NCBI GenBank assembly: GCA_013359135.1 | Contig: JABWCN010000026.1 | Location: forward strand, 1 to 60,380 | Direction of reading: 5' to 3' | Source of the DNA: Pseudobdellovibrionaceae bacterium | Lineage (GTDB): Bacteria > Bdellovibrionota > Bdellovibrionia > Bdellovibrionales > Bdellovibrionaceae | Length of the DNA: 60,380 nucleotides | Shown: positions 7,345 through 16,681 of the stretch, piece by piece | Position numbering within the stretch: the stretch's first letter is position 1 | Layout of the letters: the number at the start of each line of letters is the position of its first letter | Program-made: the position numbers and the translations under genes | The notes under the pieces: generated by a model | Databases searched by the model: none | What the model saw: only the letters and a program-made list of their open reading frames with translations | Told to the model about the DNA's origin: nothing

Positions 7345-8394
7345 TTATTCTTTTATATTTAAAGTAGCTATTATTTTTGAAAGTTGTTTTCTCATCTCAA
7401 CTAGCTTGGTGAGAGAGGAGATAGTTTTTAGAGCATCTTTAATTTTTTGTAGAGGGTATCCTCCGTATTGTCCAGCTTCCACTACATCGTTTGTCACAGT
7501 AGATCTACCAGCAAGGGTGACTCCATCACAAATGTTCAGATGAGTAGAAACCACGCTATTTCCTCCTGTTGTGAATCTATGACCTAAATGAGTTGAGCCG
7601 GCAACAAAAAATCCAGCTGCTATCAATGAGTTTTCACCTAGCGAACAGTTGTGGGCAAAATGGCAAAGGTTATCTATCTTAGACCCTTTTTTAATTCTTG
7701 TTTCCGTGATTGTAGCTCTATCAAAGCAACAATTCGATCCAATTTCTACGCGATCTTCGATAACTACTTTACCAATCTGAGGGATTTTGTGATGATGATA
7801 GTTTTGATCTGTATAGTATCCAAAACCATCTGATCCAATTGAAGTATGCGGGTGGACTTCGCAATGGGAGCCAATTTCGCAGTGGCTTCCTAAGTAAATT
7901 GAAGCATGAAGTATGCTAGAATTTCCTATTGTCGCTTTTCTTTCTATAACGCAGTTAGGGCCGACAATAGTATTGTCACCAATAGTTACATTTTCTCCAA
8001 TGTAGGAAAAAGGTCCGATTTTTACATTTTTTCCTAGAATGACATTTGTTGAAATAATAGCTGAAGGATGAATCTGGTAATTAAACTTCTCATGCTTATC
8101 ATCAAACAAAGGAAGAACCGCATTAAGGGCTGACTTAAAGTTTTCAGCTGTAAGTAGGGTGAAAGAAACAGGCATGTTGAAAAGATTTAATAGTTGTGGG
8201 GGGGAGATAACTACTTTGGGTTTTTTGGAGAAACAGTGTGCGATATGTTCAGGCTTAGAAATAAAAACCAACGACTGTTCTTCCATTTGCTCGGGCGTTG
8301 AAATGTTGTTGACTGTTAGATTTCTGTCTCCAGATACAAAAGTGAAAAGGTTTACGTTAGAGGTGAGTATGTCATTTACTGAAACAGTTTTCAT
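7345..8394 (-). CDS. lpxD: UDP-3-O-(3-hydroxyacyl)glucosamine N-acyltransferase
   Basis: LpxD adds the N-linked acyl chain to UDP-3-O-acyl-glucosamine, the third step of lipid A synthesis. The 349-residue protein has the N-terminal uridine-binding region (1-100), then left-handed beta-helix hexapeptide repeats from about 107 to 300. The GSDGFGY motif is at 187-193 and the catalytic histidine in NLCHFAHN is His248. The ATG at 8394 gives the usual length; an in-frame upstream ATG would add 15 unlikely residues. It lies outside the usual bamA-skp-lpxD-fabZ-lpxA cluster, which may mean a second copy elsewhere. Confidence 0.92.
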   Translation of the reverse strand: MKTVSVNDILTSNVNLFTFVSGDRNLTVNNISTPEQMEEQSLVFISKPEHIAHCFSKKPKVVISPPQLLNLFNMPVSFTLLTAENFKSALNAVLPLFDDKHEKFNYQIHPSAIISTNVILGKNVKIGPFSYIGENVTIGDNTIVGPNCVIERKATIGNSSILHASIYLGSHCEIGSHCEVHPHTSIGSDGFGYYTDQNYHHHKIPQIGKVVIEDRVEIGSNCCFDRATITETRIKKGSKIDNLCHFAHNCSLGENSLIAAGFFVAGSTHLGHRFTTGGNSVVSTHLNICDGVTLAGRSTVTNDVVEAGQYGGYPLQKIKDALKTISSLTKLVEMRKQLSKIIATLNIKE

Positions 8395-8524
8395 TTTAGT
8401 TTTCTTTCTTTTTAAAAAGTGACTGCTATTGCTATGCAATAAAACAATTTAAAATTAGTTACAAGTTGCTTTAAGTGAGTATATTTGAGGTTATATTTAC
8501 CTGCAACGAAGGAGGATGCTGTTA

Positions 8525-9202
8525 ATGGCCAAAAAAGCATCAGTAAAAAGTAAAAAGGTTAAAACTGAGACAACTAAAAAAGTATCTGTTAAGAACGTAA
8601 AAGTTAAAGTTGATAAAGTCGTAAAAACAAAATCGACAGCAAAAGCTATAGCTTCAAAAAAAGTTGATACTGCTTCAGTAGCTTTCCCAAAAAAATCTAT
8701 CGCTGCAAAGGATGTTGCCTTTAGGGGTGAAAAAAAGAAAATTTCTCAAAAAGATCCTAAAAATCTCAATTCTAACTTAAAGGTTTCTCCAAAGACGGTT
8801 GCGTCATCAAATGAAGAAGTCTTGGATAAAAAACAAGCATCGGTTAAAGGTGCAGCTAAAAATGATGTTGTGAAGAAGAGTAAAATTCAAGAAAGCATGG
8901 ATTCTATTGAGGTGGTGCAAGTTGTTTCTGAAAAAGCTTCAATTAAAAAAGTTTCTGAATCTAAAAAAAGTAAAGCCGCCGCGAAACTTGAAATTGAGCA
9001 AAATGCTAAATGGTCTGATCTTTTTGAGAAGTTTAAAGCCGTAAAACCAATTACTTATAATATGCGCGAAGTATTTGAGGCCAATCAGCCTATTCAGCAT
9101 AAAGTGTTGGGATGGGGGTGGATTTTGTCTAATGAGAATGACCGACTTGAGGTTTTATTTAAAGAGGGTAAAAAAATACTTATTAGTAACTATAAAGGAT
9201 AG
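8525..9202 (+). CDS. Lysine-rich protein with C-terminal Tudor-like domain
   Basis: A 225-residue protein in two parts. Residues 1-155 are a disordered, strongly basic K/A/V/S-rich tail resembling histone H1-like bacterial proteins. Residues 158-225 are a folded domain ending in HKVLGWGWILSNENDRLEV and an F-x-x-G-K-K-I-L-I strand. That pattern resembles the Tudor/SH3-like C-terminal domain of PcrA/UvrD helicases, which binds RNA polymerase. The start is fixed by AAGGAGG nine bases upstream; an ATG at 8516 touches that site and is unlikely. infA and tex follow on the same strand. A nucleic-acid or RNA-polymerase role is inference. Confidence 0.72.
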   Translation: MAKKASVKSKKVKTETTKKVSVKNVKVKVDKVVKTKSTAKAIASKKVDTASVAFPKKSIAAKDVAFRGEKKKISQKDPKNLNSNLKVSPKTVASSNEEVLDKKQASVKGAAKNDVVKKSKIQESMDSIEVVQVVSEKASIKKVSESKKSKAAAKLEIEQNAKWSDLFEKFKAVKPITYNMREVFEANQPIQHKVLGWGWILSNENDRLEVLFKEGKKILISNYKG

Positions 9203-9209
9203 GAAAGAG

Positions 9210-9275
9210 ATGAAAAAAGTGACAAATTTGTTCAGAAAAAAAAAGTTTGTTGCATTTAGTAAAGAACTCACCTAG
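9210..9275 (+). CDS. Possible 21-residue basic peptide upstream of infA
   Basis: A short frame (MKKVTNLFRKKKFVAFSKEL plus Thr) starts seven bases after the preceding stop codon and has AGGAAAGAG directly before its ATG. It ends 10 bases before infA, which itself lacks a clear ribosome-binding site. It may therefore couple infA translation to the upstream gene rather than make a functional peptide. Confidence 0.28.
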   Translation: MKKVTNLFRKKKFVAFSKELT

Positions 9276-9285
9276 AAAATAATCG

Positions 9286-9504
9286 ATGGCAAAAGAAGAT
9301 TTAGCACAAGTAGACGGAAAAGTCGTAGATGCCTTAGCTGGCGGTATTTATAAAATCCTACTAGATAACAAAGTAGAGATTTCAGCTAAGCTCTGTGGAA
9401 AAATGAGAAGATTTAACATTCGCGTTGTTGTAGGTGACAGGGTTACTGTTGGAGTTTCTCCTTATGATCCTACTCACGGTCTAATTATGTACAGACATAA
9501 ATAA
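9286..9504 (+). CDS. infA: Translation initiation factor IF-1
   Basis: A full-length 72-residue IF-1, a single OB-fold protein that occupies the 30S A site during initiation. The GKVVDAL strand, the KLCGKMRRFNIRVVVGDRVTV core and the C-terminal GLIMYRHK are all present. No strong ribosome-binding site precedes the ATG, so translation may be coupled to the upstream frames. Downstream, tex starts 41 bases later. Confidence 0.95.
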   Translation: MAKEDLAQVDGKVVDALAGGIYKILLDNKVEISAKLCGKMRRFNIRVVVGDRVTVGVSPYDPTHGLIMYRHK

Positions 9505-9545
9505 TTAACTAATCAATTTTATGAAATTCAATTTTTGAGGAGATT

Positions 9546-12035
9546 ATGGATCAAGCTCTCCAGGGTTATTTTGCAAAATTTTTATCAACAGTACCTTTAA
9601 AATCTGCTGCGGCTGTATTAGAACTTGCGGCAGAAGGTGCCACGGTTCCATTTATTGCAAGATATAGAAAAGAAAAAACGGGTAACTTAGATGAAGTTCA
9701 AATCAGGGGCGTTATTGAAGCCAATGAAACTTTTGAAGAGATTATAAAGAGAAAAACCTTCCTTTTAAAAGAAATTGCTGAGCAAGGAAATCTTACTGAA
9801 GAAATTAAGAAACGTATTGAACTTTCTTGGGATCTTGGAGAACTTGAAGAGATTTATCGTCCATTTAAAAAGAAAAAGAAAACTAAGGCAACAATTGCCA
9901 GAGAAGCAGGTTTAGAGCTATTGGCATTATGGTTATGGGATATCGGTCATGGTGTTATTTCTGATGATATGACGATGGAAGTAAAAGCAAAAGCTTATCT
10001 TAATCCTGAAAAGAAAATACAGACTTATGAAGATGCTCTTAAAGGTGCTCAAGATATCTTGGTTGAAAAAGTGGCGAATGACCCTGATTTGAGGATAAAG
10101 GTTCAGACAAATTATTTCGATCATGGTAAAATTATTTGTAAGGCTGCCAAAGGATTTAAGCCTCATTCTAAATACGATATGTACAAAGAGTTTGAAGAGC
10201 CTGTTAAGAGTCTTTTAGAGACTAAAAATTCGCATAGGTACATGGCTATGAGAAGAGGGTGGCAGGAAGAGGAGCTTAGTCTTGACATTAAAGGAGATGA
10301 TGAGTTGCTGCTGAAAACCTACGTTGGGTTTGCAACAAATAACTCCGATACTCCCATTGGAGACTTTTTAGCCAATTGTGCTAAAGTGGCTTTGAACGTC
10401 TATGTTGTGCCATCAGTGACCAACGAAGTTCATAGATCTTTAAAAGAGAAGTCTGATGAGGATGCAATTAAAGTTTTTGCTGAAAATGTGAGAAAGCTAT
10501 TGTTGGGATCTCCTTTTGGATCAAAATGTGTTCTTGGTGTGGATCCTGGTTTAAGAACTGGTTGTAAGGTAGCTTTGATTGATAAAAGTGGTGCCTTTAT
10601 TTCTCACACTGTGCTTTATACTTTGGGTGATGATGCTGATACAAAAGCTAAAAATTTATTTGCTGAAGTTCTTAAGCAGATTCAAATTGATGCTATTGCG
10701 GTCGGCAATGGCACGGCAGGTAGACAAACTGAAGCTTTTTTAAGAAAAGTTATAGGTGATCTTGGCAAAACAATTCCTGTGATTATGGTTAATGAGTCGG
10801 GTGCTTCAGTTTATTCGGCTTCAGACGTGGCTAGGCAGGAGTTTCCTGATCTAGATGTTACTGTTAAAGGTGCGATTAGTATTGCTCGTCGTTTGCAAGA
10901 TCCTTTAGCTGAGCTAGTTAAAGTAGATCCTAAATCGATTGGTGTTGGCCAATATCAACATGATGTTAATCAAACACAATTAAAAAAATCTCTTGATGCT
11001 GTAGTTGAATCTTGTGTGAATACAGTAGGGGTTGATTTAAATACGGCTTCTGCTCCATTACTGTCTTTTGTATCAGGAATTGGTCCATCTTTGGCTTCAA
11101 ATATTGTAGAACACAGAAAGTCTAAAGGTTTATTCACTGATAGATCTGAGCTTTTAAAAGTTACAAAATTTAGCACCAAAGTTTATGAGCAAGCAGCAGG
11201 GTTCTTGAGAATTACCGGTGGAAAAGTATTGTTAGACCAAACTGGAATTCATCCTGAAAGATACGCTGCTGTTAAAGATATGGCTCAAGAAATGAATCTT
11301 TCAGTTGGAGATTTGATAGGTGAAGGCGCTAAAAAACTTGTGGAGCATAGAACTAAATGGGCGAAACTTGTTGGTGAATTTACTTTTGACGATATTGTAA
11401 AAGAATTGGAGAAGCCCGGAAGAGATCCAAGGGATCCTTTTAAAATATTTCAATATAGAGAAGATATTTTCGAAGTTAAAGATTTAAAAGAAGATATGAT
11501 TTGTCCTGGTATTGTTACAAATGTCACAAACTTTGGAGCTTTTGTTGATATTGGTGTTCATCAAGATGGCTTGGTACATATTTCTGAATTGTCTCATAAG
11601 TTTATTGATGATCCTCGTAAAGTTGTGAGTCCTGGTGATCAAGTGAAGGTGAGAGTGCTTAAAGTAGACTCTGAAAAAAATCAGATAGCTTTGACAATGA
11701 AACTTGAAGCACCTTCGGCTGAGTTGAGAGCTGAAAGAAGTAATGAGAGAAGATTTGAATCTAAATCAGTAGGTGGAGCTGGTCAGCACAGACAACAGGC
11801 AGCTTCTGGGCAAGGTCAACGAAATCAAGAGTCTTCTAAGCGATTTGATAACAAGGCTAATGATGGACGTAAGTTTAATAATGACAATCGTAGCGGAGGA
11901 GATTCTAGAAATTTTGCTAATAAGTCTCAGGGTTTTAGTGGTGGTAGTGGTAGCACTAGTAACCAACAAGCTAATAAGCCTGGGCAAAAGCCATTTAACA
12001 ATCCATTCGCAGCGTTAACACAACTAAAAAAATAA
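9546..12035 (+). CDS. tex: Tex family RNA-binding transcription accessory protein
   Basis: An 829-residue Tex/YhgF protein, the bacterial relative of eukaryotic Spt6, which binds RNA and affects transcription. In order: an N-terminal helical Tex domain with the VPFIARYRKE motif near residue 35; a YqgF/RNase H-like domain with GVDPGLRTGCKVA near residue 333; the HhH region with GIGPSLASNIVEHR near 520; and an S1 domain near 650-720 (CPGIVTNVTNFGAFVDIG). The last 100 residues are a low-complexity Q/N/G/S-rich tail longer than in E. coli (773 residues). TGAGGAG lies just upstream of the ATG. Confidence 0.95.
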   Translation: MDQALQGYFAKFLSTVPLKSAAAVLELAAEGATVPFIARYRKEKTGNLDEVQIRGVIEANETFEEIIKRKTFLLKEIAEQGNLTEEIKKRIELSWDLGELEEIYRPFKKKKKTKATIAREAGLELLALWLWDIGHGVISDDMTMEVKAKAYLNPEKKIQTYEDALKGAQDILVEKVANDPDLRIKVQTNYFDHGKIICKAAKGFKPHSKYDMYKEFEEPVKSLLETKNSHRYMAMRRGWQEEELSLDIKGDDELLLKTYVGFATNNSDTPIGDFLANCAKVALNVYVVPSVTNEVHRSLKEKSDEDAIKVFAENVRKLLLGSPFGSKCVLGVDPGLRTGCKVALIDKSGAFISHTVLYTLGDDADTKAKNLFAEVLKQIQIDAIAVGNGTAGRQTEAFLRKVIGDLGKTIPVIMVNESGASVYSASDVARQEFPDLDVTVKGAISIARRLQDPLAELVKVDPKSIGVGQYQHDVNQTQLKKSLDAVVESCVNTVGVDLNTASAPLLSFVSGIGPSLASNIVEHRKSKGLFTDRSELLKVTKFSTKVYEQAAGFLRITGGKVLLDQTGIHPERYAAVKDMAQEMNLSVGDLIGEGAKKLVEHRTKWAKLVGEFTFDDIVKELEKPGRDPRDPFKIFQYREDIFEVKDLKEDMICPGIVTNVTNFGAFVDIGVHQDGLVHISELSHKFIDDPRKVVSPGDQVKVRVLKVDSEKNQIALTMKLEAPSAELRAERSNERRFESKSVGGAGQHRQQAASGQGQRNQESSKRFDNKANDGRKFNNDNRSGGDSRNFANKSQGFSGGSGSTSNQQANKPGQKPFNNPFAALTQLKK

Positions 12036-12064
12036 AAATAGAATTAGTAAAATAGGAGATACTC

Positions 12065-12172
12065 ATGATTAAAAAAATTAAAACTCATAAAAAAAGAAAT
12101 AAAAGTGCAAAGCATAAAGCTAAAAGAATTTTGAAAAAGAAAAAAATGATTAAGAAGAGACAAAAAAGATAG
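12065..12172 (+). CDS. 35-residue highly basic peptide, COX24/ribosomal-protein-like
   Basis: A 35-codon gene just after tex with an excellent ribosome-binding site (AGGAGA, six bases before the ATG). Lysine, arginine and histidine make up well over half of the product. Its run KKRNKSAKHKAKRILKKKK resembles the AURKAIP1/COX24 motif of small bacterial ribosome-associated proteins and mitochondrial mS38. It could also be another tiny ribosomal protein of the THX/bS22 kind. A terminator follows, so it is probably the last gene of the tex transcript. That the gene is real is likely; the family is inference. Confidence 0.7.
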   Translation: MIKKIKTHKKRNKSAKHKAKRILKKKKMIKKRQKR

Positions 12173-12211
12173 TTTAGAGATAGTGTTAAAAAATTAAACT
12201 TAAGATCTAAG

Positions 12212-12258
12212 AACCTAGCTAAATGTTAACAAAAAATGACATAGGCTAGGTTTTTTTG
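12212..12258 (+). terminator. Terminator after tex and the small basic gene
   Basis: AACCTAGC (12212-12219) pairs with GCTAGGTT (12245-12252). The stem extends imperfectly inward, and seven or more T residues follow. It overlaps the 3' end of the convergent HAD gene. Confidence 0.8.
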
Positions 12259-13043
12259 TATCCTTGTTCTTTATTCATAAGTTGTCTTGCAATTTCTTGG
12301 AAGCCTAGTCCACCGGGTAAATTGGCTACAAATTTTGGTTGAAATTTTAATTTTGAAATAAAATTTTGAATATTTGCTACTGCAATTGAGTTTTCGAAAT
12401 ACTCAAACATAGGTTCGTCATTTGGAGAGTCTCCAACAAAAGCACAGCATCTTTGAATTAATGAAGATTCAGTTAGATGGAACTCATTTTCTAAAAACTT
12501 AAGTGACATTTTCAACTTATTAAAATCTCCAAACCACCCATTTACATGAATACTGCTGACTTTGCATGTAGCCCCATGCATTTTAAATATATCTGTAATC
12601 TTATTAATTTCTTTTTCGGAAAGAGGGGGAACGTCTTCGCAAAAGTCTATGGCCAAATCAAAAAGTCTGCAAAATTGATCACTGGAGATCCCTGCATTTG
12701 GAACCTCGCTTAAAATATCTATCTTAATTTGTTCTAGTTTTTTGGCATCTTGTTTTTGTTCCTCGATGGTTTTACTAAAAACTCTTTTCATCTGGTTGTT
12801 TTGATAGGAAAAATAAAAAGCACCATTTTCGCCGATCACACCTTTGACAGGCCAGAATCTTGCGATCATCTCACACCATCCAGCAGGCCTGCCTGTTACT
12901 GGTACTACATTTATTCCGTATTCAAAAAGCTCCCAAAGAGCTTGAAAGCTTTCTGCAGGAAGTTTTCCATCTGAAGTTATGGTGTCATCAATATCAGTAA
13001 ATAAAATTGAAATCTTATTTTTAAAATGTGAGATACTTGTCAT
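12246..13043 (-). CDS. HAD-superfamily hydrolase, class IIB sugar-phosphatase type
   Basis: A 265-residue phosphatase-like protein. Motif I (FTDIDDTIT) lies near residue 17, motif II is PVTGRPAGW near 50, and motif III/IV is FVGDSPNDEPMFE near 210, with a class IIB cap between. The layout resembles mannosyl-3-phosphoglycerate phosphatase and sucrose-phosphate phosphatase, so a sugar-phosphate substrate is likely. A longer TTG-initiated reading (from 13079) adds 12 residues of poor quality, so the ATG at 13043 is preferred. It converges with the tex unit. Confidence 0.8.
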   Translation of the reverse strand: MTSISHFKNKISILFTDIDDTITSDGKLPAESFQALWELFEYGINVVPVTGRPAGWCEMIARFWPVKGVIGENGAFYFSYQNNQMKRVFSKTIEEQKQDAKKLEQIKIDILSEVPNAGISSDQFCRLFDLAIDFCEDVPPLSEKEINKITDIFKMHGATCKVSSIHVNGWFGDFNKLKMSLKFLENEFHLTESSLIQRCCAFVGDSPNDEPMFEYFENSIAVANIQNFISKLKFQPKFVANLPGGLGFQEIARQLMNKEQGYKKT

Positions 13044-13248
13044 TTTCTCATGGTAATAGAGATAGAGAGTTCTGAACAAGCAGATAAATTATCTATGATA
13101 ATGAAGAAAAAAGGCCATAAATATTTTGTAAAACAAGCCTTCAAAGCTAGTCTAACATCGAGTAAATGAAGCAAGCAGTCAAAATTATAACTTGCTCTCG
13201 TCCCATAAGATTTTTAATTTAAAACTCAGTTATAAGGGGATTTAACAC

Positions 13249-16071
13249 ATGGCTCAATCAAAATCGCATTCTCAAAGTGGTATAAAACTTGTCGTCGTTG
13301 AGTCTCCGACAAAGGCTAAAACTATTAGAAAATTTTTAGGCAAGGAATATATTGTTGAGTCTTGCATGGGGCATATTCGTGATCTGCCCCAGTCTTCCAA
13401 AGATATTCCAGAAAAATTTAAAAAAGAAAAGTGGGCTCAACTTGGTGTCAACGTTGATAAAAATTTTGAGCCTTTGTACTGTGTACCAAAGGATAAACTC
13501 AAAGTTGTAAAAAATTTAAGAGAGAAATTATCTGAAGCAGATGAACTATTCCTAGCTACGGATGAAGACCGAGAGGGAGAGAGTATTTCGTGGCATTTGG
13601 TGGAAGTTTTAAATCCAAAAGTTCCCATGAAACGAATGGTTTTTCATGAGATTACCAAAGAAGCTATTCACAAGTCTTTAAAAGAAACTCGTGATATTGA
13701 TTATAATTTAGTGAAGGCTCAAGAGGCGAGACGAGTTTTAGATCGTCTTGTTGGATATACTATTTCTCCTTTACTTTGGAAGAAAGTAGCTTATGGGTTG
13801 TCTGCTGGTAGAGTTCAATCAGTGGCGGTTCGATTGATTGTTGAAAAGGAATTAGAGAGAATTCGTTTCAAAAAGTCAGAATATTGGGGCGTAAAAGCTG
13901 ATCTTGAAAAAAGTTCTACTACTTTTGAAGCAAAATTGACGGATTATAAAAATCAAAAAGTAGCTATAGGCAAGGACTTTAACGGATTAACAGGGCAGTT
14001 AATCGAAAATAAAAATGTCATGTTGCTTGATAAAGAAAAAGCTCAAGATGTTTTAAGTCAAGCAAAGTCATCTCCATGGACAGTGTCGGATATAGATGAA
14101 AAACCTGTTTTTCGAAAACCCTCAGCCCCATTTATTACTTCTACTTTGCAACAGGAAGCAAATAGAAAGTTAGGATTAAGTTCTAGAGAAACTATGCAGG
14201 TGGCCCAAAAACTATACGAACAAGGGTTTATCACCTATATGAGAACAGATTCTCCTTTTTTATCTCAGGAAGCTATTTTGGCGGCAAGAGACTGTATTCA
14301 AAAAAAATATGGTGGAGAATATTTACCGTCAGCACCTAGAGTTTATGATGCCAAAAAAGCAAAAGGAGCTCAGGAGGCCCATGAAGCTATTCGACCAGCA
14401 GGATCACAATTTGTAGATCCAGATAATACTGGATTGAGTGGAACTCAATTGAAAGTTTATGAGTTGATTTGGATGAGAACCATGGCATCTCAAATGGTTG
14501 ATAGTAAACAAAAGCAAGTAGCTGTTAAAATCAAAGCAGGCGATGCCATTTTTTCTGCATCGGGAATGACCATTGAGTTTCCTGGGTTTTTAAGAGCTTA
14601 TGTTGAAGGAAGTGATGATCCTGAAGCTGATTTACTTGAACGTGAAGTGCGCTTGCCTGTTTTGAAAAAAGAAGATCTCGTTCAATTGAAAAAAGTAGAT
14701 GTTACTCAGCATGAGACCAAGCCTCCAGCGAGGTATACAGAAGCTAGTTTAGTTCAAACTATGGAAAAAGAAGGGATTGGACGTCCTTCTACTTATGCGA
14801 GTGTTATTGGGACGATTATTGATCGAGGCTATGTAAAAAAACAGGCTAACGCTCTTTATCCAACTTTTACAGCCATGGTAGTTTCGAAGCTTTTGAAAAA
14901 TTACTTTCCTCAGTATGTAGATTTAGGTTTTACTTCTGGAATGGAAGCTTCTTTGGATAATATCGCTGAAGGTGAGTTAGATTGGGAAAAGTATCTTAAA
15001 GAAATTTATTTTGGAAGTAAGGGTCTTAAAACTCAAGTTGAAGAAAAAGAGGAAAAGATTGATGCAGCCGAAGCCAGAACGATTAAACTTGAAGGTATGG
15101 AAAACTATACTTTTCACGTAGGTCGTTATGGTGCTTACCTTAGTACTAAACGAGATGGAGCTGAAGTTTCGGCCTCGTTGCCAGAGAGTGAAACACCAGC
15201 AGATATTACTCCTGAAGTGGCTGAGAAGTTAATTGATCAAAAACTAAATGGAGCTGATAGTCTTGGTAAAGATCCTAAAACGGGGTTGCCAATTTATGTC
15301 TTAAATGGTCGCTTTGGTCCCTATGTTCAATTAGGTGATGTGACTGAAGAGAATGATAAACCTAAGCGAGCTTCACTACCTCCGACTGTATTACCTGAAA
15401 ATGTAACCTTAGAGATCGCACTAAAATTATTATCATTACCCATTTCATTAGGTGAGCATCCTGAAACCAAAAAAGAAATAAAAGCTGGGCTTGGTCGTTT
15501 TGGTCCTTATGTAGTTCATGATGGTGACTTTAGATCTATTCCTAAAGGTGTAGATATGTTTAGTCTTGATTTGAAACAAGCTTTGGAGCTACTGAGTGCT
15601 CCGAAAAAAGGCCGTGGTGCTAGTAAAACACCATTAAAGTCTTTGGGCTTGCATCCGGTAACTCAGGAAGAAGTGCAAATTTTTAATGGCCCTTATGGCC
15701 CCTATTTCAAAGTAGGGAAAGTGAACGCCTCTCTACCAGAGAAGGCAGAAGTCGAAAAAATGACTTTAGAAATTGCAGTGGAGGTTTTGAAGGATAAAAT
15801 TTCAACCAAAGCTTCAAAATCAAAAACCAAGTCAAGTTCAGTATCAACTAATGCTTCCACGACAAAAATGGCAAGTGCAGCAAAAGGTAAATCTACTGGG
15901 GCCAGCGGTAAGCAAACGACGAAAGGAAAGCCCTTTGAAGGTACTCAGCCTGAAATCATAAAAGCTAGTAAAGTAGGACTGAAAACATCCCCTGTGGTGG
16001 CGTCTAAGGCTGTTGAGGCCAAGAAAGAATCTTCGGTATCAAGCAAGGTTGTGGTGAGACGAAAAGGTTAG
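13249..16071 (+). CDS. topA: DNA topoisomerase I (type IA)
   Basis: A 940-residue TopA that relaxes negative supercoils by single-strand passage. The TOPRIM domain begins VVVESPTKAK (Glu19) with the DxDxE metal site at 105-109. The catalytic tyrosine is Tyr330 in ITYMRTDS. Instead of the zinc fingers of E. coli TopA, the C-terminus has three or four Topo-C repeats (GRYGAYLS, GRFGPYVQLG, GRFGPYVVHDG, GPYGPYFKVG) between about 615 and 830. A lysine/serine-rich tail of roughly 100 residues follows. AAGGGG stands upstream of the start. Confidence 0.96.
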   Translation: MAQSKSHSQSGIKLVVVESPTKAKTIRKFLGKEYIVESCMGHIRDLPQSSKDIPEKFKKEKWAQLGVNVDKNFEPLYCVPKDKLKVVKNLREKLSEADELFLATDEDREGESISWHLVEVLNPKVPMKRMVFHEITKEAIHKSLKETRDIDYNLVKAQEARRVLDRLVGYTISPLLWKKVAYGLSAGRVQSVAVRLIVEKELERIRFKKSEYWGVKADLEKSSTTFEAKLTDYKNQKVAIGKDFNGLTGQLIENKNVMLLDKEKAQDVLSQAKSSPWTVSDIDEKPVFRKPSAPFITSTLQQEANRKLGLSSRETMQVAQKLYEQGFITYMRTDSPFLSQEAILAARDCIQKKYGGEYLPSAPRVYDAKKAKGAQEAHEAIRPAGSQFVDPDNTGLSGTQLKVYELIWMRTMASQMVDSKQKQVAVKIKAGDAIFSASGMTIEFPGFLRAYVEGSDDPEADLLEREVRLPVLKKEDLVQLKKVDVTQHETKPPARYTEASLVQTMEKEGIGRPSTYASVIGTIIDRGYVKKQANALYPTFTAMVVSKLLKNYFPQYVDLGFTSGMEASLDNIAEGELDWEKYLKEIYFGSKGLKTQVEEKEEKIDAAEARTIKLEGMENYTFHVGRYGAYLSTKRDGAEVSASLPESETPADITPEVAEKLIDQKLNGADSLGKDPKTGLPIYVLNGRFGPYVQLGDVTEENDKPKRASLPPTVLPENVTLEIALKLLSLPISLGEHPETKKEIKAGLGRFGPYVVHDGDFRSIPKGVDMFSLDLKQALELLSAPKKGRGASKTPLKSLGLHPVTQEEVQIFNGPYGPYFKVGKVNASLPEKAEVEKMTLEIAVEVLKDKISTKASKSKTKSSSVSTNASTTKMASAAKGKSTGASGKQTTKGKPFEGTQPEIIKASKVGLKTSPVVASKAVEAKKESSVSSKVVVRRKG

Positions 16072-16080
16072 TAGAGACTG

Positions 16081-16404
16081 TTATCCTTTTTGGCACCAAT
16101 TTTTTGGTACAAAAACACGTCTTAAATCAGATGGATTGTCTGTAGTGAATACCGGTTTTTTATTGAGATTAGCAACATGTTGAGCTTCTTTTTTATTTAG
16201 CCAACCATATTTCTCAGACTTTCTCACTGGCTCATAGTAGAAACAACGCTTGTATTTGTTATCTTTGAATAGTCTTTTTTGGTAAGCCTTTAACTGCACA
16301 GGTTTTTTTGTTCGTTTAGAGGCTTCTGCTGAGGGACTGATAAAAAAGATGGCCCCTAACAATATGAATAAGCTAAGGACTGAGTTTAAAATTTTAGAGT
16401 TCAT
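16081..16404 (-). CDS. Small secreted protein, function unknown
   Basis: A 107-residue protein with a clear signal peptide (residues 1-28, hydrophobic core VLSLFILLGAIFFI, cleavage after SAEA). The mature part is basic, with two cysteines and aromatic-rich stretches (RCFYYEPVRKSEKYGWLNK). The frame stays open upstream, but only the ATG at 16404 gives a proper signal sequence. I recognise no family. It converges with topA, leaving only nine bases between the two stop codons and no visible terminator. Confidence 0.65.
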   Translation of the reverse strand: MNSKILNSVLSLFILLGAIFFISPSAEASKRTKKPVQLKAYQKRLFKDNKYKRCFYYEPVRKSEKYGWLNKKEAQHVANLNKKPVFTTDNPSDLRRVFVPKNWCQKG

Positions 16405-16681
16405 ATAGCCTGCCTTCGGTGAAAATATAACTATATCCTTTTCAACTCTAATGCCACAGTTACAAAACGTGATGTGTTTTAAGTAGAGAAGGTCTTTGTC
16501 TGGAGAAAATAGAGGCCATCTATAAGAAAACAGAATTAATTTTTGGAAAAACTCTCTGTCATAATTTTTGACAGTCGCAAAAAAGGCAGTCAGTTGCAAA
16601 GTATTCCTACTGATAAACCTTCTGGTGAAATACTCTGAGTTCTTCTTTTTTATCTATCATTTCTGTGATAGCAATTAGTTC

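Noticed and set aside
11766-11987. Long open frames on both strands across the end of tex
   Set aside because: They arise from the low-complexity Q/N/G/S tail of Tex in other frames; no ribosome-binding site and no protein-like composition.
16405-16599. Upstream extension of the small secreted protein's frame
   Set aside because: The extra 65 codons lack a signal peptide, a ribosome-binding site and protein-like composition; the ATG at 16404 gives a proper signal sequence.
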